Below are positions 8,198-17,477 of a stretch of 45,666 nt of DNA, one piece after another. The stretch's first letter is position 1, and every line of letters begins with the position of its first letter. The translations under genes and the position numbers were made by a program. Below the pieces are notes generated by a model. It was not told where the DNA came from, did no database searches, and worked only from the letters and a program-made list of their open reading frames with translations. The stretch is taken from NCBI RefSeq assembly GCF_017355365.1, contig NZ_JADIJR010000025.1, forward strand, positions 1 through 45,666. The letters run 5' to 3'. This DNA is from Microbacterium sp. SD291. GTDB lineage: Bacteria > Actinomycetota > Actinomycetes > Actinomycetales > Microbacteriaceae.

Positions 8198-8910
8198 CCA
8201 TGGAGATCCGAGGGCCGCTGGAACTGCCGGCGCTCCGCGAGGACATCGAACTGTCGACGGCGGATGAGCTGACGCTGGTCGGTGAACTCGCGCTGCCGCA
8301 GAAGACGGCGCCTGTCGCGACTCTCGTGACGCTGCATCCGCTGCCGACCGCAGGCGGGTTCATGGATTCGCACATCCTCCGCAAGGCGGCCGGGCGGCTG
8401 CCGGCCCTGGCAGATCTCGCGGTGCTCCGTTTCAACACCCGCGGCACCACATCGCAGCGGGGGACGAGCGAGGGCACCTTCGACGGAGGCGCGGCGGAGC
8501 AGTTCGACGTGGCGGCGGCGATGGACTTCGTCCGGGATCGCGCGCTTCCCCGTCCCTGGCTGCTCGGCTGGTCCTTCGGCACAGAGCTTGCCCTGAAGTA
8601 TGGCCGGGAGCACGACATCGAGGGGATCATCCTGCTCTCGCCGCCGCTGCACCGGGCGACCGCTGCCGAGGTCGCAGCCTGGGCGCGCACCGACCATGAG
8701 GTCGTCATCCTGGTGCCCGAGTTCGACGACTACCTGCGTCCTGCGGAGGCGCAGGACAGGTTCGCGGGCATCCCGCACGCGCGGCTGATCGCCGTCGAGG
8801 GCGGCAAGCATCTCTGGGTGGGGGAGAGCCAGACCCGCCGCGTTCTCACCGAGATCGTCGCCGCCGTGAACCCGGTTGCGCTGCCGCTGGCGACGCACTG
8901 GCCCCGGTAG
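8194..8910 (+). CDS. Alpha/beta hydrolase
   Basis: 238-residue hydrolase of unknown substrate. Nucleophile elbow GWSFGTE, histidine in GGKHLWVG, and an acidic residue in LVPEFDDYLRPAEA are consistent with a Ser-acid-His triad. The oxyanion region LHPLPTAGGFMDSHILRKAAGRLP and FNTRGTTSQRGTSEG resemble the small bacterial dienelactone hydrolase-like/KANL3-Tex30-type hydrolases. The start is GTG 8194 because GGAGG (8184-8188) sits 5 nt upstream; ATG 8200 is an alternative. It overlaps the preceding zinc-ribbon gene by 4 bp and converges on the AI-2E permease with a 21-bp gap. Confidence 0.85.
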   Translation: MTMEIRGPLELPALREDIELSTADELTLVGELALPQKTAPVATLVTLHPLPTAGGFMDSHILRKAAGRLPALADLAVLRFNTRGTTSQRGTSEGTFDGGAAEQFDVAAAMDFVRDRALPRPWLLGWSFGTELALKYGREHDIEGIILLSPPLHRATAAEVAAWARTDHEVVILVPEFDDYLRPAEAQDRFAGIPHARLIAVEGGKHLWVGESQTRRVLTEIVAAVNPVALPLATHWPR

Positions 8911-8931
8911 GGCCTCCGACGCGAACCGCCG

Positions 8932-9993
8932 TCAGAGCTCGTTCATACGAGGGATGAGCACCTGCCGGTAGATGATGAGGATGCTCGCCGCGACCGGGAT
9001 CGCGATGAGGGCGCCGAGCAGGCCGAGCAGGCTCCCTCCGGCGAGTGCCGCGACCACGACGACCGCTCCCGGAACGGCGACAGCGCGGCTCATGATGCGC
9101 GGCGAGATCACGTACGCCTCGATCTGCATGTAGATGAGGTAGTAGATTCCCGCGGCGAGGGCGATCTGCGGTGACCCGAGACCGGGAATCAGGCAGACGA
9201 GCACGATGATCGTGGATCCGGTGAGCGTGCCGACCAGGGGGATGAGCGAGAAGAAGAAGGCCACGACGGCGAGCACCGCGGTGAAAGGTGCGTCGATGAT
9301 GGTCAGGTAGATCATGCTGAGCACGCCGTTGATGACGCCGAGCGTCACCTGACCCATCACGTAGTAGCCGACGGAGTCGGTGATCTGCTCGGAGAGATCG
9401 ACGAAGCGCTCGCGCCTGGATGCCGGTACGAGCTGGTAGACGGCCCTCTTGAGCGACGGCGTCGACGCGGTGAGGTAGATCGTCAGGATCAGCACGATGA
9501 AGGCGCCGAAGAGGCCGCTGATGACCGCCCCGCTCGCGACCAGCACGCCCTGGCCGATCGAGCCGCCGATCTCGGTGAGGTTGGTGTCCAGCCACGTCGC
9601 GACGAACTCGAACACCTCGTCCACCTTGAGATTGGGGAACGTGTCCAGCATCCACTCGCGAAGGTCGTCGAGGAACGTCCCGCGCTGCACGATGGCCGTG
9701 ATCTGGGCGATCAGCTGCGAGATCTGATCCACCAGCACCGGGAGCACGACCAGCACGACGCCGGAGAAGACGCCGAGCACCGCAAGGATCGTGACGAGCA
9801 CGGCGAGCCACCGCGGGAGGCGCTTGCGCTCGAGGAGCGACACCAGCGGATCGAGGCCGAGGCTGAGGAACAGCGCGGTGCCCACGTAGAGCAGGACCGT
9901 GGACAGGCTCTGCAGGCTCCCGATGAGCAGGATGCCGAGTCCCACGCCGAGCGTCGCCACGAGGGCGGTGCGGAACGGGCTGTGGATCTTCAT
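8932..9993 (-). CDS. AI-2E family transporter (PerM-like permease)
   Basis: 353-residue membrane protein of the UPF0118/AI-2E family: about seven to eight hydrophobic segments, with a large soluble loop between the third and fourth segments (VDQISQLIAQ ... EVFEFVATWLDTNLTEIG). The conserved C-terminal region is present (FFFSLIPLVGTLTGS, YLIYMQIEAYVISPRIMSRAVAVPG, GALIAIPVAA). Members include quorum-signal exporters and Na+/H+ antiporter-like proteins, so the substrate is open. Start ATG 9993, with GAGGAG 6 nt upstream. A TAGCCT -10 candidate lies about 30 bp upstream on the minus strand. It is divergent from the membrane/lipoprotein gene at 10157. Confidence 0.9.
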   Translation of the reverse strand: MKIHSPFRTALVATLGVGLGILLIGSLQSLSTVLLYVGTALFLSLGLDPLVSLLERKRLPRWLAVLVTILAVLGVFSGVVLVVLPVLVDQISQLIAQITAIVQRGTFLDDLREWMLDTFPNLKVDEVFEFVATWLDTNLTEIGGSIGQGVLVASGAVISGLFGAFIVLILTIYLTASTPSLKRAVYQLVPASRRERFVDLSEQITDSVGYYVMGQVTLGVINGVLSMIYLTIIDAPFTAVLAVVAFFFSLIPLVGTLTGSTIIVLVCLIPGLGSPQIALAAGIYYLIYMQIEAYVISPRIMSRAVAVPGAVVVVAALAGGSLLGLLGALIAIPVAASILIIYRQVLIPRMNEL

Positions 9994-10156
9994 CGCTGCT
10001 CCTCGGGAATGCGGATGCTGCAAGGCTATCGAGCGGCGCAGAGCTGATGACGACGACGTGCCGTGCGGCGCGCAGGTCTCCCTGGTGGGCAACACACAGG
10101 TGCTTTCGCTAGTCTGAAATGTCGAGTGTTGCGGCTCGGGCGGATGCCCTGGTCGC

Positions 10157-12124
10157 GTGAGGAGACTATTCGTGCGTTTCGTATGGGCCGTCGTGGCCTT
10201 CGTGCTGGCCACGGTTCTGATCGGTGCGGGCATCGCGCAACGGACCATCTTCATGGGACCTTCCTCTCAGCAGGTCGCCGTCGAGGTGGAGGAGCCCGCG
10301 CCGTTCGTGCTGATGGACGGCGAAGTCCTCCGCGAGCACCCCGGGGCGCAGACCCTGCTGATCCGCGGCGAGGGAGAGATCTTCGCGGCGTACGGCCGCA
10401 CGGCCGACCTGGAGGCCTGGCTCGCCGACTCCGAGTACAACCACGTCACCGCCGGCAAGGGCGGGAAGCTCGACGTCGCGTTCGTGGCGTCCTCCGCGAC
10501 GGGCGGCTCCGGTGACGGCGCGGAGGAGCCGACGGCGACCCCGGCGCCCGTGGAGACGCCGGCGGCGGAGGGCGACGCCGTCGCCGAGTTCGCAGGACGC
10601 AATCCGGCGGGCTCCGATCTGTGGCTGGATTCCTTCACCGACGAGGACGCGCTGATCGCCGACAAGATGCAGCTCCCCGACGGCGTCAGCGTGATCATCG
10701 CCTATGACGGCACGAAGGCCGCGCCCGACGACATCGTCGTCTCCTGGCCGATCGACAGCTCCACGCCGCTGGCGGGTCCGCTGATGGCTCTCGGCGCCGC
10801 TGTGCTCCTCGCAGGGCTCGTCCTCTACGTGCTCGGCATCCGGCACCAGCGCCGCGGACGCGGCCCCCGGCGCAAGGGTCCTGGTCCGATGCCCGTCACC
10901 GAGCCGATCGATCTCGAGGCGCTTCCGCCTGCAGAGCGTGCGGCGATCGACGGCCCCGGTCCCGAGCCCACCGCAGACGCGCCGGAGACCGAGAAGCCGA
11001 CCGCGCAGGGCGAAGAGAAGCCCGAAGCCAGAACCGAGATGCGTGCAGGGCGCGCGTCGCGGCGACGCCGGATGCTCGCCCTCCCGGCACTCGGACTGAC
11101 GGCGCTGCTCGCCGCCGGATGCTCGGCCGATTCGTGGCCGCAGTTCGGCGACGCCTCGCCGACGCCGTCGCCCAGCCCGACGATCATCGCCCCGGAGAAC
11201 CAGAAGCCTCCTGCCGTGACCGAGGCCCAGGCGAAGCGCATCATCAAGGAGGCGTCGGCGACCCTCGTGGAGGCCGACACCGCGCTCGACATCGAGCTCG
11301 CAAAGACCCGCCTCGATGGATCGGCGCTGGCCGCGCGGACTACCGAGTACGCGCTGCGCACAGCGCTGCCCGACACGGCTCCGCCCGTCGCCATCCCGTC
11401 CGACGACGTCGAGGTCGTCCTTCCCGAGGCCACCGATCGCTGGCCCCGCACCGTCCTGATCCTGTCGAAGAGCAAGGGCGACGACACCGTCCCGCCCGTG
11501 GTCCTGACGATGACGCAGCAGGACCCGTGGTCGAATTACAAGGTCACCGACATGGCGGAGATGGCCGCGGAAGCGGTGTTCCCCGATGTCGCCGCGGCCT
11601 GGCTCGGCACTTCGCTGGTGCCGGACGAGACCGCGTTCCTGAACGTCGCACCGGGCGAGCTCGCCGCGACCTTCGCCGACGTCGTCGACGCGGGGGAGAA
11701 GAGCGCCTCGTACGGCCTCTTCGACGAACTGGCCCTGAATCTGGCGCAGTCCATCCGCGACAGCCGGCAGACGGTGGTGCAGAACCTGGCCGACCAGGGC
11801 GCATCCGAGACGTCGGACACCGCCTTCGACATGCTACCCGCCGCGTCACCGCCCGTGTCCATGACGAATCTGGACAGCGGCGCGATCGTCGCGGTGTCGC
11901 TCGTCGACACCGAGTCGGTGACCCCGACCTCGGCCGACGCGGTCATCCGCTTCGGCGAGAACGCACAGGCGAAGGCGCTCACGGGCGTGGAAGAGTCGTC
12001 GAAGGGCGTGAAGACGACCTACTCCTTCCAGCTGTTCTTCTCGGTGCCCGCGCAGGGCTCGACCGAACAGATCCGTCTCCTGGCCGTGCACCAGGACCTT
12101 CTCTCCGTCGAGGTGATCAAATGA
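10157..12124 (+). CDS. Membrane protein fused to a lipoprotein-like domain
   Basis: 655-residue protein that I do not recognise as a characterised family. It has an N-terminal membrane segment (residues 7-27) and an outside domain of about 170 residues ending in a Pro/Thr/Ala-rich stretch. A second membrane segment (about 203-225, PLMALGAAVLLAGLVLYVLGI) follows. Next is a basic then Pro/Glu-rich cytoplasmic linker. A third hydrophobic segment ends in a lipobox LAAGC (Cys322), preceded by RASRRRR. The last 330 residues form an extracytoplasmic domain. The second half looks like an independent lipoprotein with its own signal peptide starting near Met295. GTG 10157 is chosen; TAGTCT at 10110-10115 is a possible -10. 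The stop overlaps the next ATG (ATGA), coupling it to the thioredoxin-TPR protein. Confidence 0.75.
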   Translation: MRRLFVRFVWAVVAFVLATVLIGAGIAQRTIFMGPSSQQVAVEVEEPAPFVLMDGEVLREHPGAQTLLIRGEGEIFAAYGRTADLEAWLADSEYNHVTAGKGGKLDVAFVASSATGGSGDGAEEPTATPAPVETPAAEGDAVAEFAGRNPAGSDLWLDSFTDEDALIADKMQLPDGVSVIIAYDGTKAAPDDIVVSWPIDSSTPLAGPLMALGAAVLLAGLVLYVLGIRHQRRGRGPRRKGPGPMPVTEPIDLEALPPAERAAIDGPGPEPTADAPETEKPTAQGEEKPEARTEMRAGRASRRRRMLALPALGLTALLAAGCSADSWPQFGDASPTPSPSPTIIAPENQKPPAVTEAQAKRIIKEASATLVEADTALDIELAKTRLDGSALAARTTEYALRTALPDTAPPVAIPSDDVEVVLPEATDRWPRTVLILSKSKGDDTVPPVVLTMTQQDPWSNYKVTDMAEMAAEAVFPDVAAAWLGTSLVPDETAFLNVAPGELAATFADVVDAGEKSASYGLFDELALNLAQSIRDSRQTVVQNLADQGASETSDTAFDMLPAASPPVSMTNLDSGAIVAVSLVDTESVTPTSADAVIRFGENAQAKALTGVEESSKGVKTTYSFQLFFSVPAQGSTEQIRLLAVHQDLLSVEVIK

Positions 12125-13074
12125 GCGACATCTCTCCCGCCGCACTGCGCGGCGCCGTCGATCTGTCCACGCTGCGCAACCGTCCGGCCGCGACAGCCGG
12201 GGGACCGGGCGCGCCTGCCGCTCCTGCCCCCGGGCTCACGGACGTGGTCGTCGATGCGACCGACGAGTCCTTCGGGCAGATCCTCGAGATCTCCCGCACC
12301 GTGCCGGTGGTCGTCGACCTCTGGGCCGAGTGGTGCGGGCCGTGCAAGCAGCTGAGCCCGATCATCGAGAAGGTGACCAGGGAGCTGGGCGGCCGGGTGC
12401 TCCTGGCCAAGGTCGACGTCGACGCCAACCCGCAGCTCGCACAGGGCTTCCGGGCGCAGTCCATCCCGATGGTCGTCGCCCTCATCGCGGGCCAGCCGGT
12501 GCCGATGTTCACCGGTGCCGTGCCGGAGCAGCAGGTGCGCGAGGTGTTCGCCCAGCTGCTGCAGGTCGCCGCGCAGAACGGCGTCACCGGCACCCTCGAC
12601 CTCGGCGAGGGCGGCGGTGACGGTGGCGAGGCCACTGCATCCGCTCCCGAGGAGCCGCCGCTTCCGCCGCTCCATGCCGAGGCGTATGCCGCGATCGAGG
12701 CCGGCGACTATCCCGCCGCGATCACCGCATACGAGAAGGCGCTCGCGGAGAACCCGCGCGACGAGGACGCGATCGCCGGGCTCGGCCAGGTGCGGCTCCT
12801 CGACCGCGTGCAGGGACTGGATCTGCAGTCGGCCCGCGCGGCGGCCGCAGCCGCCCCGCTCGACGTGCAGGCGCAGTTCGACGTCGCCGACCTCGACCTC
12901 GCCGGCGGGCACGTGGAGGACGCGTTCGGAAGGCTCCTCGATCTCTTCCAGCAGCTTCCCTCCGACGGGCGCGCGCCGGTGCGCGAGCGGCTCGTCGAGC
13001 TGTTCGGCCTGATCGGAGCCTCCGATCCGCGTGTCGTGTCGGCGCGCAACAGGCTCTCCTCGCTGCTGTTCTGA
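12121..13074 (+). CDS. Thioredoxin-TPR protein, CnoX/YbbN-like co-chaperedoxin
   Basis: 317-residue cytoplasmic protein. After a Pro/Ala-rich N-terminus, a thioredoxin domain (about residues 45-150) carries the intact active site WCGPCK near residues 71-76, unlike E. coli YbbN, which lacks the full motif. The C-terminal half is helical and TPR-like (AYAAIEAGDYPAAITAYEKALAENPRDEDAIAGLGQVRLL). CnoX-type proteins hand oxidised clients to GroEL or DnaK. ATG 12121 overlaps the stop of the upstream membrane/lipoprotein gene by 4 bp. A strong hairpin follows its stop. Confidence 0.9.
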   Translation: MSDISPAALRGAVDLSTLRNRPAATAGGPGAPAAPAPGLTDVVVDATDESFGQILEISRTVPVVVDLWAEWCGPCKQLSPIIEKVTRELGGRVLLAKVDVDANPQLAQGFRAQSIPMVVALIAGQPVPMFTGAVPEQQVREVFAQLLQVAAQNGVTGTLDLGEGGGDGGEATASAPEEPPLPPLHAEAYAAIEAGDYPAAITAYEKALAENPRDEDAIAGLGQVRLLDRVQGLDLQSARAAAAAAPLDVQAQFDVADLDLAGGHVEDAFGRLLDLFQQLPSDGRAPVRERLVELFGLIGASDPRVVSARNRLSSLLF

Positions 13075-13096
13075 CCGCGCCGGCGTCGTGACGCAC

Positions 13097-13132
13097 GCGG
13101 GCCCCGCCTCCATCACCGGAGGCGGGGCCCGC
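13097..13132. terminator. Bidirectional terminator between convergent genes
   Basis: Perfect 15-bp GC-rich inverted repeat (13097-13111 and 13118-13132), 6-nt loop, no T tract. It lies in the 64-bp gap between the thioredoxin-TPR gene and glgB and could terminate both strands. Confidence 0.8.
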
Positions 13133-13138
13133 GCCGCA

Positions 13139-15343
13139 TCAGCCGTGGTTGATGGTCGGCACGTGCGGGTCGCCCTGATGGCGCAGCCAGATCGTGGAGA
13201 GCGCCGGCAGCGTGATCGTCGCGGTCGGCGGACCGTCGTTCTCGGACCGCGCGACGACCATGCCGAGGTTGCCCGACCCCCTCCCGCCGTAGTCCGCGGC
13301 ATCCGTGTTGAGGATCTCGTTCCAGACGCCCTGGCGCGGCAGCTCGAGGCGATGTCCCGTCCGCTCGACACCGGCGAAGTTGCTCACGACGACCAGGCGT
13401 CCGCCGTGGGCGTCGCGACGCTCGAAAGCGATCACCGTCGGCTCCCAGGCGGGCGCGCCCAGACGCGAGAACGACGATGCGTCGTTGTCGCGCTCCCACA
13501 GCGGAGCCTGTGCGCGGTAGGTGCGGTTGAGCACGCCGACGAAGCTCTGCAGCTGCCGGTGCGACGGCTGGTCGAGCAGCCACCAGTCGAGCTCGCGGGA
13601 CTCCGACCACTCTGCGAGCTGACCGAACTCCTGGCCCATGAAGAGCAGCTTCTTGCCAGGGTGCCCCCACATGTAGGCGAGGTACGCGCGGGTGTTGGCC
13701 AGCTTGTGCCAGTGGTCGCCCGGCATCTTCGCCACCAGACTCCCCTTGCCGTGCACCACCTCGTCATGACTGATCGGGAGGAGGTAGTTCTCGCCGAACG
13801 CGTAGACGAACGAGAACGTCATCTCGCCCTCGTGATGCGAGCGGTACATCGGGTCGCGTTCGATGTACTGGAGCGAGTCGTTCATCCAGCCCATGTTCCA
13901 CTTGAACCCGAAGCCGAGCCCCGCGTGGTCCGTCGGCGCCGTGACGCCGGGGAAGCTGGTGGACTCCTCGGCGATCATCATGATGCCGGGGTGCAGCCGG
14001 TAGGCGGTCGCGTTGACCTCCTGCAGGAACCGGATCGCCTCCAGGTTCTCCCTGCCGCCGTGGATGTTCGGCTCCCATTCGCCGTCCTCGCGGGAGTAGT
14101 CGAGGTAGAGCATCGAGGCGACGGCATCCACGCGCAGTCCGTCGACGTGGAACTCGCTGAACCAGTACAGCGCGTTCGCCACGAGGAAGCCACGGACCTC
14201 GGGGCGGCCGTAGTCGAAGATCAGGGTGCCCCAGTCCTGGTGCTCGCCCCGGCGGGGGTCGGGATGCTCGTACAGGGCTTGCCCGTCGAACTTAGCCAGC
14301 GCGAACGCGTCCTTCGGGAAGTGCCCTGGCACCCAGTCCATGATCACGCCGATGCCGGCCTGGTGCAGACGGTCGATCAGGTGGCGGAGGTCGTCCGGGC
14401 TGCCGAAACGGCTCGTCGGCGCGTAGTAGCCGCTGATCTGGTAACCCCAGGAGCCGCCGAACGGATGCTCGGCCAGCGGCATGAACTCGACGTGGGTGAA
14501 CCCGGCCTCGGTCACGTGGGCGATGAGCGCGTCTGCCGCGTCCCGGTAGCCGAGGCCGTGCCGCCAGGATCCGAGGTGCACCTCGTACACGGAGAGCGGC
14601 TGGGCCACAGCGTGGGTGGCGGCCCGGCGCGTCATCCACGCGCCATCCGACCACTGATAGGAGGATCTCGTGACGACGGACGCGGTCTCCGGGGGCACTT
14701 GAGCGGCCTGCGCCATCGGGTCGGCCTTGAGGGTCCAGCCGCCGCCGCGGGTGCGGATCTCGTACTTGTACTTGGCGCCGGGGGAGAGGTCGGGGATGAA
14801 GAGCTCCCAGACGCCGCTGACGCCCATCGACCGCATCGCGTGCGATTCGCCGTTCCAGCCGTTGTGATCGCCGACGACGCGCACCGCGGTCGCGTTCGGA
14901 GCCCAGACGGCGAACGAGACGCCGGTGTCGCCCCCGAGGGTGCGCGGGTGTGCGCCGAGCACCTCCCAGAGCCTCTCGTGACGTCCCTCCGCGATGAGGT
15001 GCAGGTCGATGTCGCCGAGAGAGGGCAGGTGCCGATAGGGATCGCCGGCGATGATCTCGTCACCGTCGTCATAGGCGGTGGCGATGCGGTACGCGACCGG
15101 CGGGCCGTCGTGCTGCGCCTCCCAGAGGCCGTGCGCCACGTGCTCGAGATCGAGACGGCTGCCGTCGGCGAACACTGCGGCGACGGTCGAAGCGAGGGGC
15201 CGGCGCACCCGGATGACGGTGATCGTGCGATCGGCCGCGTCCTTGAAAGGATGCGCACCGAGAACCGAGTGCGGTTCGTGATGCGATGCCGCTGCGACGG
15301 CGGCCCAGTCGGCGGATGCCGTCACGTCTTCCACATAGCTCAT
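13139..15343 (-). CDS. glgB: 1,4-alpha-glucan branching enzyme
   Basis: 734-residue GH13 enzyme that introduces alpha-1,6 branches into glycogen or maltosyl-extended glucan. Two N-terminal CBM48-type modules are followed by the barrel. Conserved regions: MDWVPGHFP (region I), the nucleophile Asp in VDGLRVDAVASMLY (near 403), the acid Glu in MIAEESTSFPGV (near 459), and ISHDEVVHGKGSL. The C-terminal all-beta domain is complete. Its ATG overlaps the glgE stop by 4 bp (ATGA), so it is the second gene of a glgE-glgB operon. Ends next to a shared terminator. Confidence 0.97.
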   Translation of the reverse strand: MSYVEDVTASADWAAVAAASHHEPHSVLGAHPFKDAADRTITVIRVRRPLASTVAAVFADGSRLDLEHVAHGLWEAQHDGPPVAYRIATAYDDGDEIIAGDPYRHLPSLGDIDLHLIAEGRHERLWEVLGAHPRTLGGDTGVSFAVWAPNATAVRVVGDHNGWNGESHAMRSMGVSGVWELFIPDLSPGAKYKYEIRTRGGGWTLKADPMAQAAQVPPETASVVTRSSYQWSDGAWMTRRAATHAVAQPLSVYEVHLGSWRHGLGYRDAADALIAHVTEAGFTHVEFMPLAEHPFGGSWGYQISGYYAPTSRFGSPDDLRHLIDRLHQAGIGVIMDWVPGHFPKDAFALAKFDGQALYEHPDPRRGEHQDWGTLIFDYGRPEVRGFLVANALYWFSEFHVDGLRVDAVASMLYLDYSREDGEWEPNIHGGRENLEAIRFLQEVNATAYRLHPGIMMIAEESTSFPGVTAPTDHAGLGFGFKWNMGWMNDSLQYIERDPMYRSHHEGEMTFSFVYAFGENYLLPISHDEVVHGKGSLVAKMPGDHWHKLANTRAYLAYMWGHPGKKLLFMGQEFGQLAEWSESRELDWWLLDQPSHRQLQSFVGVLNRTYRAQAPLWERDNDASSFSRLGAPAWEPTVIAFERRDAHGGRLVVVSNFAGVERTGHRLELPRQGVWNEILNTDAADYGGRGSGNLGMVVARSENDGPPTATITLPALSTIWLRHQGDPHVPTINHG

Positions 15344-17412
15344 GCTCGTGTCCTCACCTTCAGGATGTGCACCGGCTCGGCGAAGGCGTCGAGGCGCACG
15401 TAGTTGTGGTCTGCCCAGGTCCAGACAGCACCGGTGATGAGGTCCTCGACCTCGAAGCTCTCGCCGAGCGGCACTCCCCAGACCGTGGTGTCCAGATGGA
15501 CCGTGGTCTCGCGCACGGAGTGCGGATCCACGTTGGCGACGACGATCAGGGTGTCGGCTTCCCCTGTGCCTGTGTACGCGGCGTCGAGATGCTTGCTGTA
15601 CACCAGCACCGCGTCGTCATCGCTCCAGTGCACGGAGAGGTTCCGCAGCTGGCGGAGCGCCGGATGCGCGGCACGGATCCCGTTGAGCCGGCGCAGGAGC
15701 GGCGCGAGCGAGTTCCCCGCCGCCTCCGCGCCCGCCCAGTCCCTGACCTTGTACTCGTACTTCTCGTTGTCGATGTTCTCCTCGGAGCCGGGCCGGGCGA
15801 CGTTCTCGAAGAGCTCGTAGCCCGCATACACCCCGTAGACGGGCGCCGCGGTGGCGGCGATGCACGCGCGGATCCGGTACGCGGCACGACCGCCGAACTG
15901 CAGATACTCCGTGAGGATGTCATGCGTGTTCACGAAGAGGTTCGGCCGCATGTAGTCGCTGGTGTCACGTGAGACGGTCGTGAGGAACTCCTCGAGCTCT
16001 GCCTTGGTGTTGCGCCACGTGAAGTAGCTGTAGCTCTGCTGGAACCCCACGGCGGCCAGCGCCCGCATCACGGCGGGGCGGGTGAACGCCTCGGCGAGGA
16101 AGATCACGTCCGGATCCGCGGCGTTCACGGTGGCGATCAGCCATTCCCAGAACTGGAGCGGCTTGGTGTGCGGGTTGTCGACGCGGAAGATCTTCACGCC
16201 CTGACCGACCCAGTGCTGGACGATCCGGAGCATCTCCTGATAGATGCCCTCCGGGTCGTTGTCGAAGTTCAGGGGGTAGATGTCCTGGTACTTCTTCGGC
16301 GGGTTCTCGGCGTATGCGATCGTGCCGTCCGGCAGCGTCGTGAACCATTCCGGATGCTCGGCGACCCACGGGTGATCCGGCGAGGCCTGCAGGGCGAGGT
16401 CGAGTGCGACCTCGAGCCCCTCCTTGTGCGCGGCGCGGACGAAGGCTCGGAAGTCTGCGGGCTTGCCCAGGTCGGGATGGATCGCGTCGTGCCCTCCCTC
16501 CGGGGCGCCGATCGCGTACGGGGAACCCGGGTCGCCCGGCTCAGTGGTGAGCATGTTGTTGCGGCCCTTGCGGTTCGTCGTGCCGATCGGGTGGATCGGC
16601 ACCAGGTAGATGACGTCGAACCCCATGGCGGCGACCGCGGGGAGCCGCTTCGCCGCGGTGCGGAAGGTGCCCGTCTTGACCGTGCCGTCCTTGAGTCGCT
16701 TCGCTCCTTCCGAGCGCGGGAAGAACTCGTACCAGGCCCCGACGCCCGCTGCGGCGCGCTCGACCAGCAGGGTCTGCAGCGCTGACGCCGACCGCAGCGT
16801 TGTCAGAGGGCGTTCGGCGAAGATGTGCGCGAGCTCGGGATCGGTCGACATCGCGAGCGCGGTCGCGGCCTCTCCTGCGTCGAGAGCCACCGCGCCCGCC
16901 TCGAGGCGCTTGCGCTGCGCCGCAGGGCGGTCCTTCTCGGCCGCGGCCCTGCGGAGCAGCTCAGCGCCGAGAGCGGCCATCACCGGAACGTCGACGCCGG
17001 CCGCGACCTTGAGGTCGGCCGCGTGCGCCCAGGTGGCGAAGTCATCCGAGAAGCTCTCGAATCGGAACGTCCATGCGCCCTGCACGTCGACCGCGAGTTC
17101 GGCGCCCCAGGTGTCGGTGCCGTCCTTGCGCGGGCTGAGGCGGTGCAGGCTCTCCGCACCCGACGGGGAGGTGAGACGGAGCTGGACGCCGATGATGTCG
17201 TGGCCCTCGCGGAACGAGACGACGCTGAACGGCACCACCTCGCCGACGAACGCCTTCGGCGGGAAGCCGCCCGGCACGGACGGCGTGCCGTTCACCAGCG
17301 GGAGCCGAGTGGCGCGGAGCCCCTCCGGATCCGAAGTCGGCCCCAGCGGACGCAGGGGGATCTGGGCGGGGCTTCGAAGCTCCGCTGGTCGGGTACTCGC
17401 ACGTGCTGCCAC
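15340..17412 (-). CDS. glgE: Alpha-1,4-glucan:maltose-1-phosphate maltosyltransferase
   Basis: 690-residue GH13_3 enzyme that extends alpha-1,4-glucan with maltosyl units from maltose-1-phosphate, the GlgE pathway of actinobacteria. Visible: DLALQASPDHPWV, the nucleophile Asp in KIFRVDNPHTKPLQFWEW (near 410), the Glu in FLAEAFTRPAVM (near 438) and VNTHDILTEYLQFGG. The start is GTG 17412: TACATT (17419-17424, minus strand) stands exactly 6 nt before it, suggesting a leaderless mRNA. The usual partners treS and mak (pep2) are not in this window. It is coupled to glgB and lies 65 bp downstream of glgX. Confidence 0.96.
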   Translation of the reverse strand: MAARASTRPAELRSPAQIPLRPLGPTSDPEGLRATRLPLVNGTPSVPGGFPPKAFVGEVVPFSVVSFREGHDIIGVQLRLTSPSGAESLHRLSPRKDGTDTWGAELAVDVQGAWTFRFESFSDDFATWAHAADLKVAAGVDVPVMAALGAELLRRAAAEKDRPAAQRKRLEAGAVALDAGEAATALAMSTDPELAHIFAERPLTTLRSASALQTLLVERAAAGVGAWYEFFPRSEGAKRLKDGTVKTGTFRTAAKRLPAVAAMGFDVIYLVPIHPIGTTNRKGRNNMLTTEPGDPGSPYAIGAPEGGHDAIHPDLGKPADFRAFVRAAHKEGLEVALDLALQASPDHPWVAEHPEWFTTLPDGTIAYAENPPKKYQDIYPLNFDNDPEGIYQEMLRIVQHWVGQGVKIFRVDNPHTKPLQFWEWLIATVNAADPDVIFLAEAFTRPAVMRALAAVGFQQSYSYFTWRNTKAELEEFLTTVSRDTSDYMRPNLFVNTHDILTEYLQFGGRAAYRIRACIAATAAPVYGVYAGYELFENVARPGSEENIDNEKYEYKVRDWAGAEAAGNSLAPLLRRLNGIRAAHPALRQLRNLSVHWSDDDAVLVYSKHLDAAYTGTGEADTLIVVANVDPHSVRETTVHLDTTVWGVPLGESFEVEDLITGAVWTWADHNYVRLDAFAEPVHILKVRTRA

Positions 17413-17477
17413 ACCCCGAATGTACCGCTATGCCCGCATGGCGGGTAGCGCGATGACAGGGCGCGTCGCGCGCGTCG

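Noticed and set aside
13031..15403. 790-aa open frame antisense to glgB
   Set aside because: Shadow frame produced by high GC; glgB on the other strand has all GH13 motifs and the frame's protein is Arg/Val/Asp-rich without any domain.
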